Part shown: piece by piece, positions 41,929 to 50,897 of the stretch
Layout of the letters: the number at the start of each line of letters is the position of its first letter
How positions within the stretch are numbered: the stretch's first letter is position 1
Assembly (NCBI RefSeq): GCF_004348685.1
Contig: NZ_SMKO01000022.1
Location: 1 to 64,000 of the forward strand
Length of the DNA: 64,000 bases
Reading direction: 5' to 3'
DNA from: Nonomuraea deserti
Lineage (GTDB): Bacteria > Actinomycetota > Actinomycetes > Streptosporangiales > Streptosporangiaceae
Made by a program: the position numbers and the translations under genes
Notes under the pieces: model-generated
Seen by the model: only the letters and a program-made list of their open reading frames with translations
Databases searched by the model: none
What the model was told of the DNA's origin: nothing

Positions 41929-43554
41929 TCAGCCCATGTGCGGGTAGCGGTGGTCGGTCGACGGGACGAAGGTCTCCTTGATCGTGCGGGCGTTCACCCA
42001 GCGGATCAGGTTGAAGATCGAGCCCGCCTTGTCGTTGGTGCCCGAGGCGCGGGCGCCGCCGAACGGCTGCTGGCTGACGACCGCGCCCGTCGGCTTGTCG
42101 TTGACGTAGAAGTTGCCCGCCGCGAAGCGCAGCCGGTCGGAGGCCGCCTTGATGGCGTAGCGGTCCTGAGCGATGACCGACCCGGTCAGCGCGTACGGGG
42201 CGATGCCCTCCATCTGGTCGAGCACCGCGTCGAAGTCGCCGTCGTCGTAGACGTGCACGCCGAGGATCGGCCCGAAGTACTCCTTGACGAAGATCTCGTC
42301 CGCCGGGTTGGCGCACTCCATGACGGTCGGCTTCACGAAATAGCCGACGGAGTCGTCGTACGAGCCGGTCAGCACGTCGATGTTCGAGGACGCCCTGGCC
42401 CGGTCGATGGCCTCCTTGTGCTTGGCGAAGGCCCGCCCGTCGATGACCGCGCCCATGAACGTCGACAGGTCGCCCGCCACGTCGCCCACGCTCAGCGACT
42501 CGGCCACGGAGACGAAGTCGTCGCGCATCCGGTTCCAGACCGAGCGCGGCACGTACGCCCGCGAGGCGGCCGAGCACTTCTGCCCCTGGTACTCGAAGGC
42601 GCCCCTGATCAGCGCCGTCGAGAGCACCTCGGGGTCGGCCGACGGGTGGGCGAGCACGAAGTCCTTGCCGCCGGTCTCGCCCACGATGCGCGGATAGCCG
42701 TGGTAGGAGGCGATGTTGGCCCCGATCGTGCGCCACAGGTGCTGGAACGTGCCGGTCGAGCCGGTGAAGTGGATGCCCGCCAGCGCGGGGTGGGCGAGCG
42801 CCACCTCGGAGACGGCCTGGCCGTTGCCGGTGACGAGGTTGATCACGCCCGGCGGCAGCCCCGCGGCCTCCAGCACCCGCATCGTGAAGTGCGCCGCGAG
42901 CTGCTGGGTGGGCGACGGCTTCCAGACGACGACGTTGCCCATCAGCGCGGCCGACGTCGGCAGGTTTCCGGCGATGGCGGTGAAGTTGAACGGCGTGATC
43001 GCCAGCACGAACCCTTCGAGCGGGCGGTACTCCATCCTGTTCCACACGCCGGGCGACGAGTTCGGCTGCTGGGCGTAGAGCTGCCGCGCGTAGGACACGT
43101 TGAACCGCAGGAAGTCGATCAGCTCGCAGGCGGCGTCGATCTCCGCCTGCTGCACCGACTTCGACTGGCCCAGGATGGTCGCCCCGTTGATCGTGGCCCG
43201 CCACGGCCCCGCCAGCAGGTCGGCGGCCTTCAGGAAGACCGCGGCCCGCTCGTCGAACGGCAGCGCCTGCCAGGCGGGCGCCGCCCGCAGGGCGCTGTCG
43301 ACGGCGTCCCGCACGTCCTGGACCGTAGCGTCGTTGGTACGGCCCAGGACGTGCGCGTGGTTGTGCGGTTGCACCACGTCGATGGGGGCGCCGCCGCCGA
43401 GGCGCTGCTCGCCTCCGATGGTCATGGTCAGGTCGATCGGCGACCCGGCCAGCTCCTTGATGCGGTCCTCCAGCGTGGTCCGCTCGGCGCTGCCGGGCGC
43501 GTAACCGTACACCCGCTCGTTGGCGGGGACGGGGACGTTGCTGATGGCATCCAT
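41929..43554 (-). CDS. pruA: L-glutamate gamma-semialdehyde (P5C) dehydrogenase
   Basis: Second step of proline degradation, oxidising glutamate semialdehyde to glutamate with NAD. The 541-residue product has the aldehyde-dehydrogenase active Cys in YQGQKCSAASRAYVP, the general-base Glu in GETGGKDFVLAHP and the nucleotide turn HFTGSTGTFQHLW. The length and the C-terminal RTIKETFVPSTDHRYPHMG are those of the monofunctional actinobacterial enzyme. It begins directly after the proline dehydrogenase stop codon with no gap. Confidence 0.93.
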   Translation of the reverse strand: MDAISNVPVPANERVYGYAPGSAERTTLEDRIKELAGSPIDLTMTIGGEQRLGGGAPIDVVQPHNHAHVLGRTNDATVQDVRDAVDSALRAAPAWQALPFDERAAVFLKAADLLAGPWRATINGATILGQSKSVQQAEIDAACELIDFLRFNVSYARQLYAQQPNSSPGVWNRMEYRPLEGFVLAITPFNFTAIAGNLPTSAALMGNVVVWKPSPTQQLAAHFTMRVLEAAGLPPGVINLVTGNGQAVSEVALAHPALAGIHFTGSTGTFQHLWRTIGANIASYHGYPRIVGETGGKDFVLAHPSADPEVLSTALIRGAFEYQGQKCSAASRAYVPRSVWNRMRDDFVSVAESLSVGDVAGDLSTFMGAVIDGRAFAKHKEAIDRARASSNIDVLTGSYDDSVGYFVKPTVMECANPADEIFVKEYFGPILGVHVYDDGDFDAVLDQMEGIAPYALTGSVIAQDRYAIKAASDRLRFAAGNFYVNDKPTGAVVSQQPFGGARASGTNDKAGSIFNLIRWVNARTIKETFVPSTDHRYPHMG

Positions 43555-44472
43555 TTACTTACCCCCAAGGGCACGAAGGAAGAAGGCGACGTTGGCCGGG
43601 CGCTCCGCGAGACGGCGCATGAAATAGCCGTACCAGTCGTCGCCGTAGGGCACGTACACGCGGACCGTGTGGCCGGCCCCCGCCAGGGCCTCCTGCAGGT
43701 CGGTCCTGATTCCGTAGAGCATCTGGAACTCGTGGTCGCCGATCGTCCGCCCGAACCGGTCGGCGAGCAGTTCCGTGATCGCGACCATGCGATCGTCGTG
43801 CGTCGCCACCATGGGGTAACCCTTCCCCGCCATGAGGATGCGCAGGCATCGTACGTACGCTTTGTCCACGGCGGTCCGGCCCTGGTGGGCGACCGAGGCG
43901 GGTTCACGGTAGGCGCCCTTGACCAGGCGTACGCGGGAGCCCTCCGAGGACAGGTCGCGGCAGTCCTGCTCGCTGCGGAACAGGTAGGCCTGGATCGCCA
44001 CGCCCGTCGAAGGATGGTCCTCGCGCAGCTTGCGCAGGACGGCCAGGGTGGAGTCGACGGTGGTGTGGTCCTCCATGTCGAGCGTCACGGCCGAGCCGGT
44101 GACCGATGCGGCGGCGCAGATCTCGCGGGCGTGCTCCAGCGCCATGGTCTCGTCGAGGCGCTGCCCGAGCGCCGACAACTTCACCGACACCTCGCCTCTC
44201 GCGCCGAGCTCCAGCGGCCTGATCGCGCGGAGCAAGGTGAGGTAGGCGTCCGTGGTGGCGGCCGCGGCCCGCGCGTCGCGCGTCTCCTCGCCGAGATGGT
44301 CGACGGTGACGGCGAGCCTGGCGTCGCGCAGCCGTTCGACCGTGTCGCGAGCCTCCTCGACACCCTCCCCGGCGACGAACCTCCCGACCACTCTCCTGGT
44401 GAGCGGGAAGCCCGACACGGCGCGACGCACGGCACCGCTCCTGGAGGCGGTGAGAAGCAGTTGACGCAGCAT
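43555..44472 (-). CDS. Proline dehydrogenase (monofunctional)
   Basis: FAD enzyme oxidising proline to P5C at the membrane. The 305-residue TIM barrel shows RVRLVKGAYREP, VATHDDRMVAI, EFQMLYGIR and the substrate-binding VYVPYGDDWYGYFMRRLAE. Coupled to pruA (its stop is followed at once by the pruA ATG). A PucR-type regulator is transcribed divergently, as with mycobacterial pruB-pruA and PruC, so proline induction through that regulator is likely. Confidence 0.93.
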   Translation of the reverse strand: MLRQLLLTASRSGAVRRAVSGFPLTRRVVGRFVAGEGVEEARDTVERLRDARLAVTVDHLGEETRDARAAAATTDAYLTLLRAIRPLELGARGEVSVKLSALGQRLDETMALEHAREICAAASVTGSAVTLDMEDHTTVDSTLAVLRKLREDHPSTGVAIQAYLFRSEQDCRDLSSEGSRVRLVKGAYREPASVAHQGRTAVDKAYVRCLRILMAGKGYPMVATHDDRMVAITELLADRFGRTIGDHEFQMLYGIRTDLQEALAGAGHTVRVYVPYGDDWYGYFMRRLAERPANVAFFLRALGGK

Positions 44473-44547
44473 GCTTCCAGTCTAAAAACCCAGCTCAGCG
44501 GGGGCCATCGACGCGCGTAACGCCGGATGTGGCAGGCTGTCATACAC

Positions 44548-45615
44548 ATGCACAAATCGGCAGACCTGCAGGAGATCGTCGACGAGATCGCCGCCCGGCT
44601 GGGGGCGTCCGCGACGCTGGAGGACCGCTCGTTCCGGCTGCTGGCCTACGGCGCGCAGCACGGCGCCATCGACACGGTCCGCCAGGAGTCGATCCTGCGC
44701 AGGCGCGCGACGGGAGAGGTGCGCGACTACTTCGAGCGCTACGGCATCGCTTCGGCCGAGGGCCCGGTCAGGATCCCCGCGGACGCCGAGCTGCAGGTCC
44801 TGGCCAGGGTCTGCTGGCCGCTGCGCCACCGCGGCGTCACCTACGGCTACCTGTGGCTGCTCGATTCGGGCGAGCTGGGCGACGCGCCCCTGCACGCCGT
44901 CGCGCCGCTCGTCGCCAGGGCGGCCGCCGTGCTCGCCCAGGAGGCCAGGAGCCGGCAGGACGTCGGGCGCGGGCTGCTCGGCCTGTTCTCCCCCGACCCC
45001 GAGGAGCGTGCCGAGGCCGCCATAGAGGTTCCTGGCCCGGTCGCGGCAGTCGCCGTCCGTGAGTCGCACGAGCGCGTGGCCGCCCTCTGGACGTTGCCGC
45101 GCGGCGTGCTCGCCCGCGCCGGCTCGCCCGTCGCGCTGCTCGCCCCCGCGCACCTCGCGGGCGAGGTCGCGCAGACCCTCCAGAGCGCGTACGGCACCGC
45201 GGCCGGCATCGGCGGGCCACGGAGCGACCCGGCCGACGCCTGGCTCAGCTGGCGCGAGGCCCGCCACGCCCTGCGCATCGCCGAGCACTTCCCCCGCCAC
45301 GCGCCGGTCGCCCGGTGGGAGGACCTCGGCGTGCACCGCCTGCTGGCCCGGCTCGGCCCGTCCGACCTGCGGGAGCTGGCGGCCGAGACCGCGGCCCTCG
45401 ACGGGGAGCTGGCCCACACGGTGGAGGCCTACCTCGACCGCGGCGGCCACGCCCAGAAGACCGCCGCCGAGCTCGGCATCCACCGCCAGACGCTCTACTA
45501 CCGGCTGGGCAAGGCCGAGCGCCTCACCCACAAGGATCTGTCGGACGGCGACGACCGCCTGGCCGTGCACCTCGGTCTCAAGGCCGCCAGGCTGCGTGGT
45601 CAGGACGCCCGGTAG
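44548..45615 (+). CDS. PucR-family regulator of proline catabolism (PruC/PutR-like)
   Basis: A 355-residue regulator with the C-terminal PucR helix-turn-helix AYLDRGGHAQKTAAELGIHR (then QTLYYRLGKAERL) and a GGDEF-like/sensor middle region. The N-terminal start is ATG 44548. Its divergence from the proline dehydrogenase-pruA operon (75-base gap) matches mycobacterial PruC, which activates those genes with proline. The last 16 bases overlap the end of the GH16 gene on the other strand. Confidence 0.85.
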   Translation: MHKSADLQEIVDEIAARLGASATLEDRSFRLLAYGAQHGAIDTVRQESILRRRATGEVRDYFERYGIASAEGPVRIPADAELQVLARVCWPLRHRGVTYGYLWLLDSGELGDAPLHAVAPLVARAAAVLAQEARSRQDVGRGLLGLFSPDPEERAEAAIEVPGPVAAVAVRESHERVAALWTLPRGVLARAGSPVALLAPAHLAGEVAQTLQSAYGTAAGIGGPRSDPADAWLSWREARHALRIAEHFPRHAPVARWEDLGVHRLLARLGPSDLRELAAETAALDGELAHTVEAYLDRGGHAQKTAAELGIHRQTLYYRLGKAERLTHKDLSDGDDRLAVHLGLKAARLRGQDAR

Positions 45616-46319
45616 ACCTTCACCCAGTCGACGTACATCGACACGGTGCGGGGCGTGGAGGAGTCACGGCAGCGCGGCTCGCACACCACGTCGTTCTGCA
45701 GCGCCAGGCCCATGCGGCGGCCGCTGGGCACGTGCGCGCCCCGGTAGTCCCAGTACTTCTCGCCGTCCAGCCAGACCGTCAGGCGGCCCGGCAGCCAGTC
45801 GACCGCCACCGTGTGCCACTTGGTGAAGTCGGCCTTGAGCGTCTTGCGCGCCCGGCTGTGCCCGTCGTGCACGAAGATGCCGCCACCCTGCCGCTTCGGG
45901 TCGACGATCTCGGCGAAGTCGACCTCAGCGTAGCCGCCGCCCTCACCCTGCCGCGTCGGCCACAGCAGCGCCACCGGCGTGTACCCGGCGCCCGCCTCGG
46001 CCTTGAACCTGACCTCCCACCGCCCGTACTCCTGCGCGAGCCGGGTGGCCACGCCGCCCGACAGGTCCTTGCCGCCGTACATGCCGCCCTTGAGGCGCAG
46101 GGCGCCGCCCGAGACGGACGCGGCCCTGCCGGTGCGGGGGTTGCGCTCGGCCTGGGGGGAGTGATAGATCATCCACTTCTTGGTGTTGATCGACGAGCCG
46201 TTAAAGTTCTCCACGAGGACCGGGTCGCCCCAGCCCGCCGTCTGTGCCTGCGCGGTCTGGGGGAGGGCGGCTACGCACGCGAGCGCCGTGGCCGCCAAGA
46301 TCGGACTGCGTTTGGACAT
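45600..46319 (-). CDS. Secreted GH16-family glycosidase
   Basis: A 239-residue exported beta-jelly-roll glycosidase. Signal peptide MSKRSPILAATALACVAAL with AQAQ cleavage region; the retaining active-site motif ExDxxE is seen as YAEVDFAEIVDP. Family members cut beta-1,3/1,4-glucans, agars or related polymers; specificity is not visible. ATG 46319 is chosen with GGAGCG upstream. Two cysteines (VCEPRC) near the C-terminus may pair. Tail-to-tail overlap of 16 bases with the PucR gene. Confidence 0.87.
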   Translation of the reverse strand: MSKRSPILAATALACVAALPQTAQAQTAGWGDPVLVENFNGSSINTKKWMIYHSPQAERNPRTGRAASVSGGALRLKGGMYGGKDLSGGVATRLAQEYGRWEVRFKAEAGAGYTPVALLWPTRQGEGGGYAEVDFAEIVDPKRQGGGIFVHDGHSRARKTLKADFTKWHTVAVDWLPGRLTVWLDGEKYWDYRGAHVPSGRRMGLALQNDVVCEPRCRDSSTPRTVSMYVDWVKVYRAS

Positions 46320-46365
46320 GCGCTCCATCGAAGCAAAGATTTCACTCCGATAACACCCCATCTGT

Positions 46366-46473
46366 CACATCAGTCAGCTTCGTCACACGGACCGGCGGAC
46401 CGGGGGCATCGTGCTCCGGACACATCAGTCAGATTCGTCACACGGACCGGCGGACCGGTCATCGTGCTCCGGA
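46366..46473 (+). repeat. 55-bp imperfect tandem duplication
   Basis: Both copies start CACATCAGTCAG (46366 and 46421), share TTCGTCACACGGACCGGCGG and end ATCGTGCTCCGG; the second is two bases shorter. It lies in the gap between the GH16 and GT4 genes, so it is upstream of the GH16 gene and may duplicate a promoter or operator. Confidence 0.75.
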
Positions 46474-46480
46474 CATGGTG

Positions 46481-46508
46481 CCGGCAGGTGGCTTGCGCCA
46501 CCTGCCGG
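46481..46508. terminator. Perfect 12-bp hairpin after the GT4 gene
   Basis: CCGGCAGGTGGC (46481-46492) and GCCACCTGCCGG (46497-46508) are perfectly complementary around a 4-base loop, 33 bases downstream of the glycosyltransferase stop. A CATG pair flanks the stem further out. A strong terminator candidate without U-tract. Confidence 0.8.
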
Positions 46509-46541
46509 AGCATGTGCTGGGCGGAGCAGGGGATGGTTACG

Positions 46542-47645
46542 TCAGGCGCAGGCCGCCTCGTAGACGCGTACCAGTTCCTGGCTGACCCGCTCCCAGGAGT
46601 AGCGCGAGCGCGCCCGGTCGGCGCCCGCGTAGCCGAGCGCGGTCCGCAATGTCGGGTCCCACAGCAGCTCGCGCGCCAGGCGCGCGGTGCGCGCCGGCTG
46701 GTCGGGCGGCACCAGCAGGCCGGTGACGCCGTCGACGATGGAGTCCAGGTGGGCGCCGACGGCCGAGGCGATCACCGGCACGCCGCAGGCCATCGCCTCC
46801 AGGGCGACGATCCCCGTGACGGCCTCGCGCGGAACCGACACCACGGCGTCCGCGCTGCGCATCAGCTTCGGTACGGAGGTTCGCTTCACCTGACCGAGGA
46901 GCGTGACCCGGTCGGCCACGCCGAGCTGCTCGGCCAGCTCCCGCAGGCGCTGGGCGTCCTTGTCGTTCTCCAGCGCCTCGGGGTCGGGGCCGCCGGCGAT
47001 GACCAGCTCGACGTCGCCGAGGCCCTGCAGCGCCCGCACGATGGTGTGCGCGCCGCGTTCGGTCGACAGCGGGCCGACATGCAGGAGCCGCTTGCGCGAG
47101 CCCTTCGTGGCCACCGCGCCGCGGCGGTGGAAACGTTCGGTGTCGACGCCGTAGGGGACGATGGCGATGTTGTGGCGCGGCACCCCGAGCCGGATCAGCG
47201 CCGACTCCTCGTCGCCCGAGCCCGCGATGACCGCGTTGGCCCGGCGGCCCAGTGCCCGCTCCAGCTTCTGGTGGGCGGCGTCGACCGTGTGGAACGTCTG
47301 CGTGACCGGCACGTCGAGCCCCTTGGCGCCCGCCACGGCGGCCAGGCCGCTGGTCCACGAGTGGGCATGGATGATGTCGGGCCTGTCCTGGCGCCAGCGC
47401 TTCATCAGGTGGACGCCGACGTCGTTGAGGTAGGGAACGACGTCGTCGGCGGAAAGATCACAGGCCGGGCCCACGTCGATGTGCTCCAGGGTGACTCCCG
47501 GGGCCACCCGCGTCCTGGGCTTGCCGTCGGAGTCGTCACGGCGGGAGTAGATCGTGACGTGGTGCTCGCGCCCCAGCTCCCGTGCGACCGAGAGGATGCG
47601 GTGGCGCTGGTTTCCGTTGGACGAAGCGACGATCGCGATATTCAT
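46542..47645 (-). CDS. Family 4 glycosyltransferase
   Basis: A 367-residue GT-B fold retaining glycosyltransferase. N-terminal MNIAIVASSNGNQRHRI, acceptor-side HAHSWTSGLAA, hinge VPYGVDTERFHRRG, and the donor-site EX7E motif in PREAVTGIVALEAMACGVPV. Nucleotide-sugar donor unknown; the Mannosyl/MshA-like arrangement is common. ATG 47645 is used. Cytoplasmic. Confidence 0.88.
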   Translation of the reverse strand: MNIAIVASSNGNQRHRILSVARELGREHHVTIYSRRDDSDGKPRTRVAPGVTLEHIDVGPACDLSADDVVPYLNDVGVHLMKRWRQDRPDIIHAHSWTSGLAAVAGAKGLDVPVTQTFHTVDAAHQKLERALGRRANAVIAGSGDEESALIRLGVPRHNIAIVPYGVDTERFHRRGAVATKGSRKRLLHVGPLSTERGAHTIVRALQGLGDVELVIAGGPDPEALENDKDAQRLRELAEQLGVADRVTLLGQVKRTSVPKLMRSADAVVSVPREAVTGIVALEAMACGVPVIASAVGAHLDSIVDGVTGLLVPPDQPARTARLARELLWDPTLRTALGYAGADRARSRYSWERVSQELVRVYEAACA

Positions 47646-47750
47646 GGCACACCCCAGCGTGAAAAAGCTACAAAGGTGTGCCTGCGTCTTAGGCACGTCG
47701 TTCTGAGTCCGACCATACCCAGGTTTCGCGGGAACGCAAACCCTTACAGA

Positions 47751-49586
47751 TCAGACACCTCGGAGCGCGAACACCACAATCTCATCCCAAACCTGGCCCT
47801 CGGAGAATGTGTGCCGGTCCGCCTCCACCGCCTTGACCACGGTGGACGGCGACTGGCCCGCGCAGCGGCCGAGCACGTCGGCCAGCCGCTCGTCGCCGTA
47901 GGGCTCGCCCGCGGCGTTCCTTGACGAGACCAGGCCCTCCGAATAGAGCACCAGCGTCTCGCCGGGGGGGACCGTCAACGTCTCGACCTGCGTCTCCGCC
48001 TCGCCCGCGATGCCCAGCGGCACGCCGCCGCCCGCGACGAAGCGCACGGTGCCGTCGTTCCGCACCCGAGCCGCCGGATGGTGCCCCGCCGACGACAGCC
48101 GGATCGTACGTCCCTGCACGAACCCCGCCACGGCCATCACGAACAGGCCGGAACCCTGGGCGACCAGGGCCTCGTTGACCTTCCGCATCACCAGGTCGGG
48201 ATCGGACTCCCAGACGCTCAGCACCCGCAGGCCGCCCCGCACCATGGCGGTGACCGACGCGGCCTCCTCTCCCTTGCCCGCCGCGCCGCCGAGCGCGAAC
48301 CCCCACCCGCCGGCGACCGGGAACACGTCGTAGAACTCCGCGCCCACCGACGACCCCGGGTGGTAGACGGCCGCCGCCTCGTAGCCGGGGATGTCGGGCA
48401 GGTTGCGCGGCGCGACGCTCGCCGACAGCGCGTCGGCCGCCCGCGAGCGGCTCTGGAAATTGCTCTGCGCGCGCACCGCCAGGCCCAGCTGCAGTCCCAC
48501 CTCCTGCATGACGGCCAGGTCGGCCAGCGCGAACGGCTGCCTGTCGTGCGTGCGTACGAGCGTCAGCACGCCGTCGGCGCAGCCGATCGGGACGCTCAGC
48601 AGCGAGCTCGCGCCCATCGCCGTCAACACCGGCCCGTCGGCGCAGAAACCGAGCAGCGTCTCGTCCTCCACCATCTCGTGCACCACGCCGGAGGCCCGGT
48701 CGAGAACCTGCAGCACCACCTGGCTGGTCGCCGGGTCGGCGGACTCCACCTGGCGGGCGAGCTCACCGAGAGGCTGGTCCTTCGGTGCCATCACGGCCGA
48801 ACGACGCGGCACCCCGTCGCGCACCACGTCGGCGATCACCCAGTCGGCCCACTCGGCCGCCAGCAGCCGCGTCGCCCGCGGGAGCGCGACCGGACGCCGC
48901 AGGGCCTCCTCGTCGAGCAGCAACGTGGCCATCTTGACCAGCAGGTCCTGCCGCTTGGCCGCCGCCAGCAGCAGCGCTCCGTCGGACTGCTCGGGCCGGC
49001 GCGCGCCCGGCTCGGGCAACTGCACCTCGATCGGCAGCGCGATCGCCGCCACCATCTGCTGCGGCTCGCCCGGCATGGTCAGCCTGATCATCGCCAGCTG
49101 CACGGTGTGCGTGCGCCCCTGGTGCGCCAGCCGGGTCTCGAACGCCGCCGGCTGCCCGGTCTGCAGCGCCGACGTCAGGTGCGACCGGAACGCCGCCCGC
49201 CGCGACACGTCCACCAGCAGCGGGAACGACCGGCCCACCAGGTAGCCGTCGGGGCTGCCGAGCATCCGCGAGGTCTCCGGGTTGATCCGCCGCACCACGC
49301 CGCCGCCGTCGAGCACGATGACGGGCACGGGGAAGGCCCTGAACACCTGGCGCAGCAACTTCAGCTCGCGCTGCGCGCCGCCGTCCTTCTTCGCGCCGCC
49401 CCGCTTCGGGGACTTGCGCAACTGCTCCCTGGCCTCGGCCAGCAACTCGGCCGCGGTGTCGAGCTCCGCGAGCGCCGCGTCCAGCGTGGGCGCGAGGTCC
49501 GAGGGATAGGCGGCCCTCGCCGCACGCAGCGATGAGACGCGCCCTGCCAGCGCGTCCAGCGCGTGTTCGAAGTCCGGCGTGGTCAT
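47751..49586 (-). CDS. PP2C-type SpoIIE phosphatase with PAS and GAF domains
   Basis: A 611-residue signalling phosphatase. N-terminal helical segment (1-80), PAS domain (about 85-195; FRAFPVPVIVLDGGGVVRRI), GAF domain (about 225-390), and a C-terminal SpoIIE/RsbU phosphatase (about 400-611; AAVYHPGSSVGAEFYDVFPV and LVLYSEGLVSS with metal-binding acidic residues). It should dephosphorylate a STAS antagonist and so release a sigma factor. It is divergent from the ANTAR gene; a STAS protein, sigma factor and anti-sigma factor lie within 4 kb. Confidence 0.9.
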   Translation of the reverse strand: MTTPDFEHALDALAGRVSSLRAARAAYPSDLAPTLDAALAELDTAAELLAEAREQLRKSPKRGGAKKDGGAQRELKLLRQVFRAFPVPVIVLDGGGVVRRINPETSRMLGSPDGYLVGRSFPLLVDVSRRAAFRSHLTSALQTGQPAAFETRLAHQGRTHTVQLAMIRLTMPGEPQQMVAAIALPIEVQLPEPGARRPEQSDGALLLAAAKRQDLLVKMATLLLDEEALRRPVALPRATRLLAAEWADWVIADVVRDGVPRRSAVMAPKDQPLGELARQVESADPATSQVVLQVLDRASGVVHEMVEDETLLGFCADGPVLTAMGASSLLSVPIGCADGVLTLVRTHDRQPFALADLAVMQEVGLQLGLAVRAQSNFQSRSRAADALSASVAPRNLPDIPGYEAAAVYHPGSSVGAEFYDVFPVAGGWGFALGGAAGKGEEAASVTAMVRGGLRVLSVWESDPDLVMRKVNEALVAQGSGLFVMAVAGFVQGRTIRLSSAGHHPAARVRNDGTVRFVAGGGVPLGIAGEAETQVETLTVPPGETLVLYSEGLVSSRNAAGEPYGDERLADVLGRCAGQSPSTVVKAVEADRHTFSEGQVWDEIVVFALRGV

Positions 49587-49644
49587 GGTCTGACGCTACG
49601 CCACTCGGGATAATGCTAGCCATAAGGGGTAGAGGCTTGTTGCT

Positions 49645-50361
49645 ATGGAATCCACCGCGATGCTCACCCCCGGACTCGCCCGTGACCTGGCGGCATTGGG
49701 CCGCCTCGGTGAGGACACCTCGACGGAGAGCGTGCTGCGCGGCCTGACGACCGCGCTGACCGCAGGAGTGCCCGGCTGCTCCGGAGCCTCCGCCGAGCAT
49801 TGGCGCGATCACCGGGTGCTGGTCTCCGGCTCGCACAGCGAGCTCATCATGCTCGTCGAAGGCGAGCACGAGCTGGGGGAGGGGCCGTCCACCGAAGCCA
49901 GGCAGAGCGGCGGGCGGGCCACCGTCACCGACGTGCTCACCGAGACCCGCTGGCCGCGCTACGACGCGCTGGCCACCCGCTGGGGCGTGCGCTCGGTGCT
50001 GGCCGTCCCCATCGACGTGGCGCCCGCCGTGCTGGTCGTCGGCCTCTACTCGGTGCGCCCCGGCGCGTTCTCGCCGCAGGGCGCCCACTCGCTCTCCGAC
50101 ATGCTCACCGAGCAACTCGGGGTGGCCATGGCCAACCTGTCGGAATTCGACGAGGTGCGTACGGACGCCGCCCAGCTGCAGGAGGCCCTCGCCGGCCGGT
50201 CGGTGATCGACCAGGCCAAGGGCATCATCATGCAGACCAGCGGATGCACGGCCGAGGCGGCCTTCGAGGAACTGCGCAGGATCTCGCAGCACCACCAGGT
50301 CAAGGTGGCCGACCTGGCCAGGCTCCTGGTCGAGGAGCACCAGCGCAAGTCGAAGGGCTGA
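49645..50361 (+). CDS. GAF-ANTAR RNA-binding regulator
   Basis: A 238-residue protein with an N-terminal GAF sensor domain (about 20-165) and a C-terminal ANTAR helix bundle (LAGRSVIDQAKGIIMQTSGC, then AFEELRRISQHHQVKVADLA). ANTAR domains bind paired RNA hairpins and cause antitermination. Its 58-base separation from the divergent SpoIIE phosphatase suggests shared control. Ends 3 bases before the convergent STAS gene. Confidence 0.9.
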   Translation: MESTAMLTPGLARDLAALGRLGEDTSTESVLRGLTTALTAGVPGCSGASAEHWRDHRVLVSGSHSELIMLVEGEHELGEGPSTEARQSGGRATVTDVLTETRWPRYDALATRWGVRSVLAVPIDVAPAVLVVGLYSVRPGAFSPQGAHSLSDMLTEQLGVAMANLSEFDEVRTDAAQLQEALAGRSVIDQAKGIIMQTSGCTAEAAFEELRRISQHHQVKVADLARLLVEEHQRKSKG

Positions 50362-50364
50362 GCG

Positions 50365-50727
50365 TCACCCGATGGCGGCCAGGGCGTCGTCGAGCGTGTC
50401 GTAGATCGGCAGGCGCTGGGCCAGCCCCGTGATCCACATCACTTTCGACTTGGAGTATTCGACCCCGATCAGCGCGAACTTCGCGCCCGAGGACAGACTC
50501 GTCTGCCAGTGGTGCACGATCAGGCCGAGCGCGCGCGAGTCCATGAACGTCACTCCGGCCAAATCGAGGATCAGGTCGGTGCCCGCCAACGACAGGTAGT
50601 CGGCGAACTGCTCGCGCGTCGTGGCGTCGAGCACGCCGTCGACCCGCACCACGGTGACCGAGTCGACGGTCGACGACGTCAGGCTCAGGGCCGCCGCGGG
50701 CCCGTCGCCGTTTTCCGGCATTGTCAC
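50365..50727 (-). CDS. STAS anti-sigma factor antagonist
   Basis: A 120-residue SpoIIAA/RsbV-like protein. The phosphorylated Ser is in GVTFMDSRALGLIVHH; the N-terminal strand SVTVVRVDGVLDATTREQF is typical. When dephosphorylated (probably by the SpoIIE phosphatase) it would bind the HATPase anti-sigma factor and free the sigma factor. GTG 50727 is taken as start with AGGG upstream; ATG 50721 is close. Confidence 0.9.
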   Translation of the reverse strand: MTMPENGDGPAAALSLTSSTVDSVTVVRVDGVLDATTREQFADYLSLAGTDLILDLAGVTFMDSRALGLIVHHWQTSLSSGAKFALIGVEYSKSKVMWITGLAQRLPIYDTLDDALAAIG

Positions 50728-50897
50728 GGAGCAACCCTACTGTCACCACGCGAGGGAGGAATACTTCTGGCGGCACGGGGGACACTTCTCGCGAGGTCCA
50801 GCAGAGGGCTTCCGTCTCGAGAGTTGAGCGAGGCGTGCCTCTGCCTGGGCTCTTTTGGCTTGGGGGAGGCCGCCTGCGAGCCATACGAGGAGCAGCC

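Noticed and set aside
40888..44520. A 1210-residue open frame on the plus strand
   Set aside because: It is antisense to the GlxA, PruA and proline dehydrogenase genes and is composed of Arg/His/Val-rich low-information sequence, a usual by-product of high GC.
45315..47924. An 869-residue open frame on the plus strand
   Set aside because: It crosses the PucR end, GH16 and GT4 genes on the wrong strand and shows no domain; a GC-driven shadow.
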